Assembly (NCBI GenBank): GCA_019912315.1
Contig: JAIOJA010000083.1
Coordinates: 1-64,000 of the forward strand
Direction: 5' to 3'
DNA length: 64,000 bases
DNA from: Planctomycetota bacterium
Lineage (GTDB): Bacteria > Planctomycetota > UBA8742 > UBA2392
Positions 35,243 through 44,329 of the stretch are shown piece after piece. Under the pieces are notes generated by a model. It searched no databases and was not told the origin of the DNA. It saw only the letters and a program-made list of their open reading frames with translations. A program made the position numbers and the translations under genes. Each line of letters opens with the position of its first letter. Position 1 is the first letter of the stretch.

Positions 35243-36448
35243 ATGCCCGCAGCCAAAGTCATCATGTTCACCGATGGTGTGTCGGAATCAAACCGGCTTG
35301 CCAAGGAAGCGCTCGAGAGCCAGCACCTTTCCTGGAACGAGCGTGATATGGCGTCCGACGCTAACGCCAACGCGTTCATTCGCAAACTTTGCGGCGCGGC
35401 CGTTTCACCGGTGCTGTATGTGAATGATGAGTGGCTGCCGGACCCCACGCAGGAAGAGTTGCTGGAAGCCACCGGGGTGCGTTTCGATATTGAAAGTCTG
35501 GAGTCGCGCGGGCAGACCATTTTCGACGTCGTTGTCGTCGGGCTGGGTCCGGCCGGGCTTGCCGCTTGCCATGGTTGCCGTCTTGGCGGGTTGAGTGTCC
35601 TGGGGCTGGATGAGCGCGAACCGGGCGGACACCTGTTGCCGCTCACTGACGTGGACGAATACCTGGGTGTCGGTTTCGACGAGGCCGTACCCGGCGCGGA
35701 CATAGCCGCCAATTTCGCGGAGCACGCGCGTCACGTCGGTGCGACGCTGATGCAGGGCAAGGTCAACAGCATTCGTATCCAGGGGGCGTTCAAGCGCGTT
35801 CACAGCACGGTCGGCAATTTCTGGGCGCGGGCAGTTGTGATTGCCACGGGCGCGGCGCAGCGCGAACTCAAGATCGAGGGCGTCGAGAAATTCCTGAACC
35901 GTGGGATTCGTTACGGTGCACAGGTTGACGCGCAGATTTATTCAGATCGCCGCGTGGCGGTGATTGGCGGTGGCGACGAAGCCATGCACGCGGCCATATT
36001 CCTTGGGCGCTACGCGAAGTTCGTGACCGTGCTCTGCCCCGACAGCGAGCCGTCAGCGGAGCCGCTGCTGGTGGAGCGCGCGCTGGTTAACAAGGTGCGG
36101 ATTATTCCGGGCTCGAAGGTTGTCGCCGTGAAGGGCGACGACGCGCTGGACTACCTGTTCTTCGTTGAGACAGGCATTCCGGAGGAGCAGGGACTGCCTT
36201 TGGATGCGATGGTTGTCGCGCTGGGCCCGGCGCCGAAAACGCCGATCCCGGGGCTTGAGCGCCTGCCGCAGGATGAGGGGTACTTCGCCCACGGCGAAGG
36301 TGGTAAGACCATGTTTGGCGGCATCTACGTCGCGGGGGACTGCACGAACATCGACACGCGCACACTCATGAGCGTTGTGGCAAGCGGCAGCCTTTGTGCC
36401 AAACGCCTTTGGCAGTGGCTGGCAAGCCACCCCCTGCCAAAGCTGTAG
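35243..36448 (+). CDS. Glutaredoxin-thioredoxin-reductase-like fusion lacking CxxC
   Basis: 401 residues from ATG 35243 (the track start at 35144 is a TTG with no homology in between). Residues 1 to 80 fit a glutaredoxin fold (KVIMFTDGVSESNRLAKEAL, cis-Pro in AAVSPVLYV), but VSES stands where CPYC is expected. The rest is a thioredoxin-reductase-type flavoprotein with FAD motif VVGLGPAGLAACHGC, NAD(P) motif VIGGGDEA and GGIYVAGDC. The redox CATC of thioredoxin reductase is replaced by GAQV. A CHGC pair sits in the first FAD helix. It may be a ferredoxin/flavodoxin-NADP-reductase-like or sensory flavoprotein. Confidence 0.8.
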   Translation: MPAAKVIMFTDGVSESNRLAKEALESQHLSWNERDMASDANANAFIRKLCGAAVSPVLYVNDEWLPDPTQEELLEATGVRFDIESLESRGQTIFDVVVVGLGPAGLAACHGCRLGGLSVLGLDEREPGGHLLPLTDVDEYLGVGFDEAVPGADIAANFAEHARHVGATLMQGKVNSIRIQGAFKRVHSTVGNFWARAVVIATGAAQRELKIEGVEKFLNRGIRYGAQVDAQIYSDRRVAVIGGGDEAMHAAIFLGRYAKFVTVLCPDSEPSAEPLLVERALVNKVRIIPGSKVVAVKGDDALDYLFFVETGIPEEQGLPLDAMVVALGPAPKTPIPGLERLPQDEGYFAHGEGGKTMFGGIYVAGDCTNIDTRTLMSVVASGSLCAKRLWQWLASHPLPKL

Positions 36449-36479
36449 CCCAACCCTTTCCGGCGCGCAGTCATGGCGC

Positions 36480-36493
36480 TAACTTCTCGCCTC
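36480..36493 (+). promoter_or_regulatory. Possible leaderless -10 of hutH
   Basis: TAACTT followed by 8 bases and ATG 36494, with no Shine-Dalgarno. It fits the TANNNT pattern seen before several genes in the window. Confidence 0.3.
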
Positions 36494-38029
36494 ATGGCCA
36501 AACAATCGAACACTCTCATTTTGGACGGCAAGTCGCTGACGCTGGCGCAGGTGGATCGCTTCCTGTACGGCGAGTTCGGCCGCATTGACGTGTCAGGGGC
36601 TGCGCGGGCAAAGGTTCGCACCGCACGCAAGTTTGTCGAAAAACTTCTGAAGCAGGATCAAGCCGTGTATGGCGTCAACACCGGCTTCGGCAAGCTGGCC
36701 AACGTTCGCATCCCGGATAAGCATCTGGGCGAGCTGCAAACGAATCTGATACGCAGCCACTGCTGCGGCGTGGGCGAGCCCTTGCCTGAGGCAACCGTTC
36801 GTCTCGCGATTCTGCTGCGCATTAACAGTCTCATCCAGGGAAACTCGGGCGTGCGCGAAGAAGTCGTTGATGCGTTTCTCGGGATGCTGAACAGCGATGT
36901 TGTGCCGTTCGTGCCCAGCAAGGGCAGCGTCGGTGCGTCAGGCGACCTGGCGCCGCTGGCGCATATCGCGCTGACGCTGATGGGCGAAGGCAAAGCCTAC
37001 TCGAAGGGCAGGCTGATCACCGCCCGCGCCGCCTTGAAGAAAGCCGGCTTAAAGCCCATCGAGTTGCAGGCCAAGGAAGGGCTCGCGCTGATCAACGGCA
37101 CCCAGATCATCCAGGCGATCGGGTTGGTGACTGTGTGCGGTATGCGGCGCTGGATCAAGCTGTGCGATGCGACGGCCGCCTTGTCACTGGAGGCTCTGCG
37201 CGGCAGCGACTCGCCGTTTGACGCACGCGTGGCAGAGATTCGCCCGCACCCGGGGCACGCGCTGGTGTCGCGCAACATGCTGAAGATGCTGAAAGGAAGC
37301 CAGATTCGCGAGAGTCATCGTGAGGACGACCCACGTGTGCAGGATGCCTACAGCCTGCGCTGCGTGCCGCAGGTACACGGGGCCGCACGTGACGGCTTTG
37401 ATTTTGTGCAGACAATTTTCGAACGCGAACTGAACGCGGTGACCGACAACCCGCTGCTGTTCCCCGCCGACGGCGACGTGATCAGCGCCGGCAACTTTCA
37501 TGGACAGCCGCTAAGCCAGGCGCTGGATTTTCTGGCGATATTGATGAGCGAGCTGGGTGCAATCAGTGAACGCCGCACGGAACAGATGGTCAACCCGGAC
37601 TTGAGCAACCTGCCGCCGTTCCTTGTCAAGGGCAGCGGGCTGAACAGCGGGCTGATGATCGCGCAGGTGGTTGCCGCGGCGCTTGCCAGCGAAAACAAGA
37701 TATTCAGCCACCCGGCCAGCGTGGACAGTATTCCGACCAGCGCGAACAAAGAGGACCACGTCAGCATGGGCGTGACGGCCGCGCTGAAGGCGCGCACCGT
37801 GTATGAGAATCTGCAACACTTGATCAGCATTGAGTTGCTGGCAGGCAGGCTTGCACTGGACTACCACAAGCCGCTGAAGGGCGGAACGAATGTTGAAGCC
37901 ATCGCGGACGTGCTACGCAAGCACGTCAAGGCGCTCAAGCGCGACCGCGTGCTGCACGAAGACTTCGCAGTCATCCGAGGTCTGGTCAACGAAGGTGCAC
38001 TGGACGAAGTGCTCACCACATTGGACTAG
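36494..38029 (+). CDS. hutH: Histidine ammonia-lyase
   Basis: 511 residues. Removes ammonia from histidine to give urocanate, the first step of histidine degradation. The MIO prosthetic group forms from Ala-Ser-Gly in GSVGASGDLAPLAH. Other family motifs are VYGVNTGFGKLA, NGTQ, PQVHGAARD and GNFHGQP. ATG 36494 is chosen over 36473 because family members start about ten residues before the first strand (LILDGKSLT). No other hut genes are adjacent, so the pathway genes are scattered or the enzyme has another role. Confidence 0.95.
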   Translation: MAKQSNTLILDGKSLTLAQVDRFLYGEFGRIDVSGAARAKVRTARKFVEKLLKQDQAVYGVNTGFGKLANVRIPDKHLGELQTNLIRSHCCGVGEPLPEATVRLAILLRINSLIQGNSGVREEVVDAFLGMLNSDVVPFVPSKGSVGASGDLAPLAHIALTLMGEGKAYSKGRLITARAALKKAGLKPIELQAKEGLALINGTQIIQAIGLVTVCGMRRWIKLCDATAALSLEALRGSDSPFDARVAEIRPHPGHALVSRNMLKMLKGSQIRESHREDDPRVQDAYSLRCVPQVHGAARDGFDFVQTIFERELNAVTDNPLLFPADGDVISAGNFHGQPLSQALDFLAILMSELGAISERRTEQMVNPDLSNLPPFLVKGSGLNSGLMIAQVVAAALASENKIFSHPASVDSIPTSANKEDHVSMGVTAALKARTVYENLQHLISIELLAGRLALDYHKPLKGGTNVEAIADVLRKHVKALKRDRVLHEDFAVIRGLVNEGALDEVLTTLD

Positions 38030-38097
38030 CGTGGCATGGTGTCCGTACCCATCCGAACACCCGCCGCACGCCCGCAAAAGTGCATGGCTGAGGACAG

Positions 38098-38376
38098 CTA
38101 GCTAGAAACTTCGGCGAGGCGGATGACTTCGGTGATCTGGTCCGTAGGTACCGCTACCTGCGGGATGCGGGGCCAGTGGCCCCATTGAGCGGCGGTCTTG
38201 ATGTAGTCCTCGTTGCTTTTGCCGTCCTGACCCTCTTCGTGTTTGTCGGCGTCGTTCAAAAAAATCGCGTGCGGCGTCTGCGTGTCGCAGCGACCGATGT
38301 ACACGGCCGGCGTGTTCGTCTTTACCACAACCGTGATGCCGTGCAGCGCGCCCTTATCGGAGTGAAACGTTCCCAT
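38098..38376 (-). CDS. Small conserved-looking protein, paralogue of upstream gene
   Basis: 92 residues. Shares with the gene upstream the pattern HG-x-T-x-VV-x-T ... GRC ... D-x-D ... GHWP-x-I ... P ... IT, which makes the two tandem paralogues. The length and alternating short hydrophobic strands suggest a small beta-barrel such as an Sm-like fold, but this is only a guess. The start overlaps the upstream stop as TGATG, so the two are coupled and might form a hetero-oligomer. Confidence 0.72.
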   Translation of the reverse strand: MGTFHSDKGALHGITVVVKTNTPAVYIGRCDTQTPHAIFLNDADKHEEGQDGKSNEDYIKTAAQWGHWPRIPQVAVPTDQITEVIRLAEVSS

Positions 38377-38729
38377 CAGCTTGCTTTCTCCTTGGGCTCG
38401 TCAGGCGCCGGGTTTGCGGAAACCAGCTCTTTCGTGAACTCGCCCGACTTGTCCTTCCAGGGCTTCTTGACCAGCAGCTCCATGCGCGTGATGTCGGCCT
38501 TTGGAATGAAGACTTTCTTGATCACGGGCCAGTGGCCCATGCTGATCGCCGCATCCAGCTTCTCGACATTCTTGTCCCAGGCGCCGTGAAAGTGGTCGAG
38601 ATCGACCATGATCAGGTTGGCGTCCTGAAAGCGCGAACAGCGACCAACGAACGTCTGGTCGAGTTTGGTTTCCACGACGCAGGTTTTGCCGTGGAATTCC
38701 TTCAGGCGTTTTTGCGGGTCCTGGGTCAT
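38376..38729 (-). CDS. Small conserved-looking protein, first of a tandem pair
   Basis: 117 residues from ATG 38729 (14 codons inside the track ORF). Core pattern FHGKTCVVETKLDQTFVGRC ... MGHWPVIKKVFIPKADITRM is shared with the following gene. The C-terminal tail is Lys/Pro/Glu-rich and unique. No known family is recognised. It lies between the bacilliredoxin gene and its own paralogue on the minus strand and may be in the same transcription unit as both. Confidence 0.68.
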   Translation of the reverse strand: MTQDPQKRLKEFHGKTCVVETKLDQTFVGRCSRFQDANLIMVDLDHFHGAWDKNVEKLDAAISMGHWPVIKKVFIPKADITRMELLVKKPWKDKSGEFTKELVSANPAPDEPKEKAS

Positions 38730-38788
38730 AGTCGAAGGCAAGCAGGGCCCCGGGGCGCGGCACATTCGCAACCCCGAGGCCCGCTGCG

Positions 38789-39208
38789 CTAACTCAGCTT
38801 CGCGTAGGCGCCCTGCAGGTGCTCAGCGACTGATTCCGGGTGTCCGCCTTCAAACACGTGACGCGGCACGTATGCAACCGGCTCACCCTTGTTGAACATG
38901 AAGACGCTCGGACTGCTCGGCGGCGCCTGGGGCACAAGGCTGCGAAGGTAGTTCACCGCGTCAACGTCGTTGCCGGCGAACACCGTGCCGACCGCGGCCG
39001 GCTTCTTGTCGCCTTGCAGACTGAGTAAAATGCCCGGGCGTGCAGCGCCGGCGGCACAACCGCAAACGCTGTTCAGCACGACCATCGCGGACTTGTCCTT
39101 GTTGCGCTCAAGGAAATTCTTCACGTCCTGCTCGGTGCGAAGTTCCTCCACGCCATTGTCACTCAGTTCCGCCCGCATCGGGGCGATCATCTCTTCTGGA
39201 TAGGGCAT
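38789..39208 (-). CDS. BrxA/BrxB-family bacilliredoxin (YphP/YqiW)
   Basis: 139 residues. Small thioredoxin-fold protein with the CGC active site of the family in VLNSVCGCAAGAARPG, and the typical start MPYPEEMIAPMRAEL. In Firmicutes these proteins remove bacillithiol from oxidised proteins; many bacteria without bacillithiol also carry them. GGAGA lies 7 bases before the start. It neighbours the Mrp Fe-S carrier gene on the same strand and the two small paralogues, so a thiol or Fe-S function for the group is plausible. Confidence 0.92.
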   Translation of the reverse strand: MPYPEEMIAPMRAELSDNGVEELRTEQDVKNFLERNKDKSAMVVLNSVCGCAAGAARPGILLSLQGDKKPAAVGTVFAGNDVDAVNYLRSLVPQAPPSSPSVFMFNKGEPVAYVPRHVFEGGHPESVAEHLQGAYAKLS

Positions 39209-39232
39209 ATGTTTCTCCGGTACTCCATTCTA

Positions 39233-40294
39233 CTAAGCAATCGCGGATTGGGCCGCTGCCGCATGAATCGCAATCTGTTGCGCGACGCGGTGGCTGACCT
39301 CTCGCAGGGCTTTCGAGGCGGGGTCCTCCGGGTCGCTCTTCAATATGGGCGTGCCGCTGTCTCCGGCGGCGACTACCTTTTCGGTCAGCGGGATTTCTCC
39401 GAACAGCGTCACACCGTACTTGTCGGCCGCGTGTTTGCCCGCGCCTTTGCCGAAGATGGGCGTGCTTTCGCCGCAGTGTCCGCAGATGAATCCGCTCATG
39501 TTTTCAATCACGCCAAGCAGTTGCACGTTGACTGTACCGAACATGCCGATGGCGCGCTTCACATCGGCCAAAGCGACGTCCTGCGGCGTCGTGACCACGA
39601 CGGCCACACCCTGTGGAACCATTCGGCTCAGCGATAACTGCACGTCGCCGGTGCCGGGGGGCATGTCCACCACGAGATAGTCCAGCTCTTCCCAGTCAAC
39701 CTGGCCGAGAAACTGCCGCAGGGCGGAATCCAGCATAGGCCCACGCCAGATTACCGGTTGGCCTTCCTCCAACAGGAAGCCCATGGACATGATCTTCAGG
39801 CCGAACTTCTCGTGCGGAATAATGCGCTTGTCGTCCGTTGCCGTTGGCTGGGAGTGTATACCAAACATGGTTGGCATGCTGGGCCCGTAAATGTCCGCGT
39901 CGAGCAGACCCACCGCCGCGCCGGACTCGGACAGTGCCAAGGCCAGGTTTGCGGCCACGGTACTCTTGCCCACGCCGCCCTTGCCGGATGCCACAAACAC
40001 CACGTTGCGGACGCCGGGGATCAGATCGCTGGCGGTCTGCATGCGTGTTGTATCGGCGCTGAAGTTGACCTTCACGTCTTTTGCGCCCAGGTTCTTGACC
40101 AGCGCGGCCTTTACTTCGCCGCCGATCTGGTCCTTTAGCGGGCAAGCGGGTGTCGTCAGTTGAACCGTGAGCTCAACATTGTCGCCCTCGGACTTGACGT
40201 CCCTGATCATGCCCAGCTCAACCAGATCCTGTTTCAGGTCCGGGTCCTGGACGCCCTTCAGGGCCGCTTTGATGTCGTCTTCGTTCCAAGTCAT
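39233..40294 (-). CDS. mrp: Mrp/ApbC/NBP35-family Fe-S carrier ATPase
   Basis: 353 residues. An N-terminal MIP18-like domain (about 1 to 85, DIKAALKGVQDPDL, TTPACPLKD) precedes a deviant Walker A P-loop (ASGKGGVGKST), switch DADIYGPSMP, and the CxxC that bridges an Fe-S cluster between subunits (ICGHCG). These proteins deliver Fe-S clusters to target proteins. Located 24 bases upstream of the bacilliredoxin gene on the same strand, probably in one operon, and divergent from the penicillin-binding protein gene. Confidence 0.95.
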   Translation of the reverse strand: MTWNEDDIKAALKGVQDPDLKQDLVELGMIRDVKSEGDNVELTVQLTTPACPLKDQIGGEVKAALVKNLGAKDVKVNFSADTTRMQTASDLIPGVRNVVFVASGKGGVGKSTVAANLALALSESGAAVGLLDADIYGPSMPTMFGIHSQPTATDDKRIIPHEKFGLKIMSMGFLLEEGQPVIWRGPMLDSALRQFLGQVDWEELDYLVVDMPPGTGDVQLSLSRMVPQGVAVVVTTPQDVALADVKRAIGMFGTVNVQLLGVIENMSGFICGHCGESTPIFGKGAGKHAADKYGVTLFGEIPLTEKVVAAGDSGTPILKSDPEDPASKALREVSHRVAQQIAIHAAAAQSAIA

Positions 40295-40410
40295 CTCACC
40301 AGAGAGTAGATTGCGGACCGGCGTTGTCCACTATAGGGCAGGCAGAGCCCCGGCGGAAACGCCAGGGGCACCCGCGGAGTTGGCGCGTGAATGACAATAC
40401 GCTTTTCGTC

Positions 40411-40429
40411 CCTGAAACCTGAAACCTGG
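40411..40429. repeat. Short tandem repeat CCTGAAA upstream of PBP gene
   Basis: Two and a half copies of the 7-base unit CCTGAAA (ending CCTGG) in the 170-base gap between the divergent mrp and penicillin-binding protein genes. It is low-complexity DNA unlike its surroundings. Confidence 0.4.
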
Positions 40430-40464
40430 CCCCCCAAAAATGCCGATAAATCGCGGGGTGCCGT

Positions 40465-43140
40465 GTGTTTGAAGCCAAGCTCAATTACATAACGGCCGGC
40501 ATGGCGCTGGTCTTCCTGCTGCTGGCGGGGCGGTTCGCCTTCATGCAGGTGGTGAACCACGAGTACTACGAAAACCTCGCCCAGGACATGCGCACGAGCA
40601 TTACGCTCCTTCAGCCCCAGCGCGCCGATATTGTTCTTCGCGACGGCACTGTAGTCGCCCACACCGAGAGCGTCTGGGACGTTTACCTTGACTATGAAAA
40701 ATTCGCCGACCCGCGCACCATGTTGCAACGCGCCCACGCGTCACCAGCGCGCTACGACCCTGAGCAAGTGACGGCCTTCGTCAACGAAAGCCTTACCCCC
40801 GTGCATGATGCCGAGCTGGCCGGGCCGAGCTCTCGCCGCCGGTTCTTCTATTACTGGCAATTGCGCAATCATCCGGTCGCGAAACACGACCTTGAGGTCT
40901 GCGCCCAGCGCCTGTGTCTTGTCACGGGCATGAGCCGCGGAGAGCTTGAAGTCAAGCTGCAGCAGCTACAGATGGAAGTCGACTCCCTGATGCACGGGCT
41001 TGGCGACCTGCAATGGGCCGATGCTCGCGATGTCAGCGTCGCGTGGCTGCGCGCCCGCCCCGCCCTGCGCGATCCGGAGTACTGGGAGCGCATCCGTCGC
41101 TTTCCGAAAAGCCTCCATTTCGCGCCGGTCCTGGAGGCGCGTCTGCAGTGGCTGCGGCGCGAAGCGACCTATCTTGAAGAACTTGTCGAAGCCGCGGATG
41201 AAGACCGGAAACAGTTGCGTGACCTGTGCTACCGCGCCATGCAGGGATTTCGCGACAAGGCCGAAAAAATCGACCTCGACGTGGAAGCTGGTGACTTGAC
41301 GTTGTCGCAGGCTCAGGACGTGCTCATCGAAGAACACGACGCCTGGCTGCGCATGGCGGTCGTGTGTGAAGAAGTGGTGCGGGGCGACGCGGATGCCCTG
41401 GAACGCAGGCTTCAACAACTCATCAGCGATGGCGGGCAGATCGAGCAGTCGCAGGACCGGTTCGACAACCTGAAGAACAACGTCATTGAGCGTTTTGTGG
41501 GCGACTGGACGGAACGCTGGCAGCACTATCAGTTCGATGAATCGCCCCTGCTGCTGATCCGGGACGCGCCGCGCGACATGGTGGAGCTGCTGAAAGTAAA
41601 CGCGGATCTGCTTCCCGGCGTCGTCTGCGAGCGTCGCGCTTCGCGTAAATACAGCTATTCCCGGGAACTCGCCCACGTAATCGGCGGCGTCGGCCTGCCT
41701 GACCCGGCCGTGCTGGAACGGGTGCTGACACGTCCGACATTCGGCGAAGGTCTGGATGATTTCATTGCCGACTGGTTTGGCGGCGACCGTGGCAGCTTTG
41801 TCAAGCGCTTCGATGGCGTCGTCGCGCACCAGATGGTCGGGACCGGGGGCGTGGAGCGCACCTATGACGAACGACTGACAGGGCTGTACGGCGCCCGTGC
41901 GTCTATTCGTGACGCGTCGGGGCGCATCCGCAGCATCGAGTACGAGAAGGCGCCAATCCACCAGAACCCGCTGACGCTGACACTCGACATTGAACTGCAA
42001 CGCGACATCCAGCAGAACGTCAAGAAGTGGGAGCCATTGCTTGCCAGTATCGCCGAGGCCAAGGCCGCCAGGCACGGCTCATCGGATCCAGATAGATGGT
42101 CGCGCAACAAGTGGACCATGCGTGGCGCAGCGGTTGTGCTCGACGTAGAGACCGGCGCCGTGCTTGCCATGGTAAGTTTCCCGGATTATGACCCCGACCG
42201 CCTGATCGGGCGAAGCCCGGCCGACCGTACGTATCAGCGCCAGTTCAAACTGGAGCAGGAAGTAGAAGAGCGGAAAGGCTTCCCTGAGTGGAACAAGAAG
42301 TCGCGCATGTTCAATCGGGCAACCCAGGGGCGATACGCGCCGGGCAGCACGTTCAAGGTGATGACGTCGATCGCGTTGCTGGAAACGGCAACGGTCACCA
42401 ACGCCAACACGTTCGACGAGTTCAGTGAGAAGATCTACCTGGGCGAGCAGTACCTCGGCCGCACAGGGCATCCGGCCAACGCCACGGTCAACCTTACCCA
42501 GGCTCTTGAACTCAGTTGCAACGGCTACTTCTACCGCTGGGCGCAAGCCTTCGCGGAAACACCGCAGGAAAGCTGGGACGAACTGCGCATGTACACCGAG
42601 GAGTTCGGCATCGGCATGCCGCTGGGTGGGGATATCTGGGGCGCCAAGCGGGGTGCGCTGCCGGAATCGGACGACGTGTGGGCCCAGAACCTCGCCATGC
42701 TGGCGATCGGACAGGGGGCCATGACCGCCACACCGCTGGAGATCGCGCGCCTGTATGCCTGCATTGCCAACCGTGGCGACCTGGTCGTGCCGCACCTGAC
42801 CGAAGAAGCCGTGATCTGGCCGCGCCAGGTTGACGTGAGCGACGAAACCTGGGACCTCGTGCATGAGGGTATGCGCCGGGTAGTGACCGGCAGTCGGGGC
42901 ACGGCCAACGACTACGACGTGCTGAAGCGGATCCGGTGCGCCGGCAAGACCGGCACCGCAGAGAACGGCATAGGTGTACCTGATCACGCCTGGTTCGCTG
43001 GCTTCGCGCCGTACGACAACCCCAAGGTTGCGTTCGTAATCCTGGCCGCCAACAGCGACCTGTACGGCGCCGAAACAGCCCCCGTAATCGCCGAGTGCAT
43101 AGAGCGCTACCTCAAGCGCGAAGGCGTGCTCGAAGAGTAG
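40465..43140 (+). CDS. Class B penicillin-binding protein (PBP2/FtsI type)
   Basis: 891 residues, GTG start. One N-terminal membrane anchor (ITAGMALVFLLLAGRFAFM) followed by the class B pedestal, then the transpeptidase domain with all three motifs: SxxK in PGSTFKVMTS (about residue 628), SxN in LSCNGY, and KTG in CAGKTGTAEN (about 826). It cross-links peptidoglycan in elongation or division. The protein is about 250 residues longer than typical PBP2 because of a long charged, probably helical segment (about 90 to 340) between anchor and pedestal. No mreBCD, rodA or fts genes are adjacent. Confidence 0.9.
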   Translation: MFEAKLNYITAGMALVFLLLAGRFAFMQVVNHEYYENLAQDMRTSITLLQPQRADIVLRDGTVVAHTESVWDVYLDYEKFADPRTMLQRAHASPARYDPEQVTAFVNESLTPVHDAELAGPSSRRRFFYYWQLRNHPVAKHDLEVCAQRLCLVTGMSRGELEVKLQQLQMEVDSLMHGLGDLQWADARDVSVAWLRARPALRDPEYWERIRRFPKSLHFAPVLEARLQWLRREATYLEELVEAADEDRKQLRDLCYRAMQGFRDKAEKIDLDVEAGDLTLSQAQDVLIEEHDAWLRMAVVCEEVVRGDADALERRLQQLISDGGQIEQSQDRFDNLKNNVIERFVGDWTERWQHYQFDESPLLLIRDAPRDMVELLKVNADLLPGVVCERRASRKYSYSRELAHVIGGVGLPDPAVLERVLTRPTFGEGLDDFIADWFGGDRGSFVKRFDGVVAHQMVGTGGVERTYDERLTGLYGARASIRDASGRIRSIEYEKAPIHQNPLTLTLDIELQRDIQQNVKKWEPLLASIAEAKAARHGSSDPDRWSRNKWTMRGAAVVLDVETGAVLAMVSFPDYDPDRLIGRSPADRTYQRQFKLEQEVEERKGFPEWNKKSRMFNRATQGRYAPGSTFKVMTSIALLETATVTNANTFDEFSEKIYLGEQYLGRTGHPANATVNLTQALELSCNGYFYRWAQAFAETPQESWDELRMYTEEFGIGMPLGGDIWGAKRGALPESDDVWAQNLAMLAIGQGAMTATPLEIARLYACIANRGDLVVPHLTEEAVIWPRQVDVSDETWDLVHEGMRRVVTGSRGTANDYDVLKRIRCAGKTGTAENGIGVPDHAWFAGFAPYDNPKVAFVILAANSDLYGAETAPVIAECIERYLKREGVLEE

Positions 43141-43224
43141 CCTGCCACGCGAAGCGCAACGGCATAAGGTCAACACGCAAACCACACCACGCAAACACCA
43201 CACCAAGTTCTGCGCAAATCCAAA

Positions 43225-43241
43225 AGCGCCCCAAGGGCGCT
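43225..43241. terminator. Short hairpin after the PBP gene
   Basis: AGCGCCC, loop of 3, GGGCGCT, preceded by AAAA and about 85 bases after the stop codon. The stem is only 7 bp and lacks a U-tract. Confidence 0.35.
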
Positions 43242-43292
43242 CTAGATTCGACGGTCGTACCGGGTTCGTAGAGAAGCGCTTGTTCTCGCGCC

Positions 43293-43327
43293 TCGACTGA
43301 TCCTTCCTGTGCCGCTATCTTCCCGCC
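43293..43327 (+). promoter_or_regulatory. Promoter ending at the SDR start codon (leaderless)
   Basis: TCGACT (-35-like, 4 of 6), 17-base spacer, TATCTT (-10-like), 6 bases, ATG 43328. There is no Shine-Dalgarno. Transcription from this promoter would begin at the start codon. Confidence 0.5.
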
Positions 43328-44326
43328 ATGCGATCACTGGTTACTGGTGCAACAGGCTTCATTGGCTCGCACGTTGCCGAGATTCTGAAATCTCGCGGGC
43401 ACACCGTGCGTCTGCTTGTCCGCAATGAAAAACGACTGTTTCCTGAGCTGCGCGAGGGCTACGACATATTCCGCGGCGACGTCACCCAGAGCGCCGATGA
43501 GCTGCGCAAGGCCGTCGAAGGCGTGGACTACATCTTCCACGTCGCCGGCTTGATCAAGGGGCGCACGCAGCGCGACTTCAACCGCGTCAACGCCTACGGC
43601 ACGCAGAAGCTATTGCAGGCCGTCGAAGCCAGCAACAACGAAGCCATGCGCTTCGTGCTGGTCAGCAGCCTGGCCGCAATCGGGCCCAGTGAAGACAGCC
43701 GCCATGTTGTCGACGAATCCACCATTCCCCACCCGGTTACGTTCTACGGGCGCAGCAAGCTGCTGGGCGAAAAACTGGCCATGCAGTTCAACGGGCGCGT
43801 GCCGGTCACCATCGTGCGCCCGCCGGCGGTCTACGGCCCGCGTGACACAGGGATTCTCGAGTTCTTCAAGTGGATGTCGAAGGGCTATAGTCTTCAGTTT
43901 GGCGCGCAGGAAAAGTGTTTCAGCATGATCCACGGGCGCGACCTCGCGCGTGGAATCATCGAAAGCGCCATGCACGAGAACACCATCGGCGAGGCGTTCT
44001 TCCTGACCGACCCCGAGCCCTACAACATGTGCTGGACCATGCAGCTTCTGCGCGACACCCTGAAGCCGAGTAAAGACAAAGTGATGAATCCGCCTGTGTG
44101 GCTGGCCAAGGGCTTCGCCCGCATGAACGACGTCATCCAGTTCATCACGCGCCGGGCAATGATTCCCAACAGCGACAAAATGCGCGAGCTGCTGCCGCCC
44201 TACTGGGTCTGCAGCGGTGCCAAGGCCAAAGAAGTGTTCGGCTTCGAGCCCGAAATCGGAATCGAAGACGGGCTGAAGGAATCCGCCGACTGGTACATCA
44301 AGAACGGCTGGATCAGCGTGAAATAG
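43328..44326 (+). CDS. Extended SDR, NAD-dependent epimerase/dehydratase
   Basis: 332 residues. Rossmann NAD(P) motif TGATGFIGSHVAEIL, DYIFHVAGLIKG, the catalytic Tyr-Lys pair in FYGRSKLLGE, and RPPAVYGPRD. Family members act on nucleotide sugars, sterol-like or other hydroxyl substrates; the C-terminal region (INDVIQF, MRELLPPYW) resembles the dihydroflavonol-reductase/sterol-dehydrogenase branch. Substrate unknown. It stands alone between the PBP gene and the convergent carbonic anhydrase gene. Confidence 0.87.
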   Translation: MRSLVTGATGFIGSHVAEILKSRGHTVRLLVRNEKRLFPELREGYDIFRGDVTQSADELRKAVEGVDYIFHVAGLIKGRTQRDFNRVNAYGTQKLLQAVEASNNEAMRFVLVSSLAAIGPSEDSRHVVDESTIPHPVTFYGRSKLLGEKLAMQFNGRVPVTIVRPPAVYGPRDTGILEFFKWMSKGYSLQFGAQEKCFSMIHGRDLARGIIESAMHENTIGEAFFLTDPEPYNMCWTMQLLRDTLKPSKDKVMNPPVWLAKGFARMNDVIQFITRRAMIPNSDKMRELLPPYWVCSGAKAKEVFGFEPEIGIEDGLKESADWYIKNGWISVK

Positions 44327-44329
44327 CCC

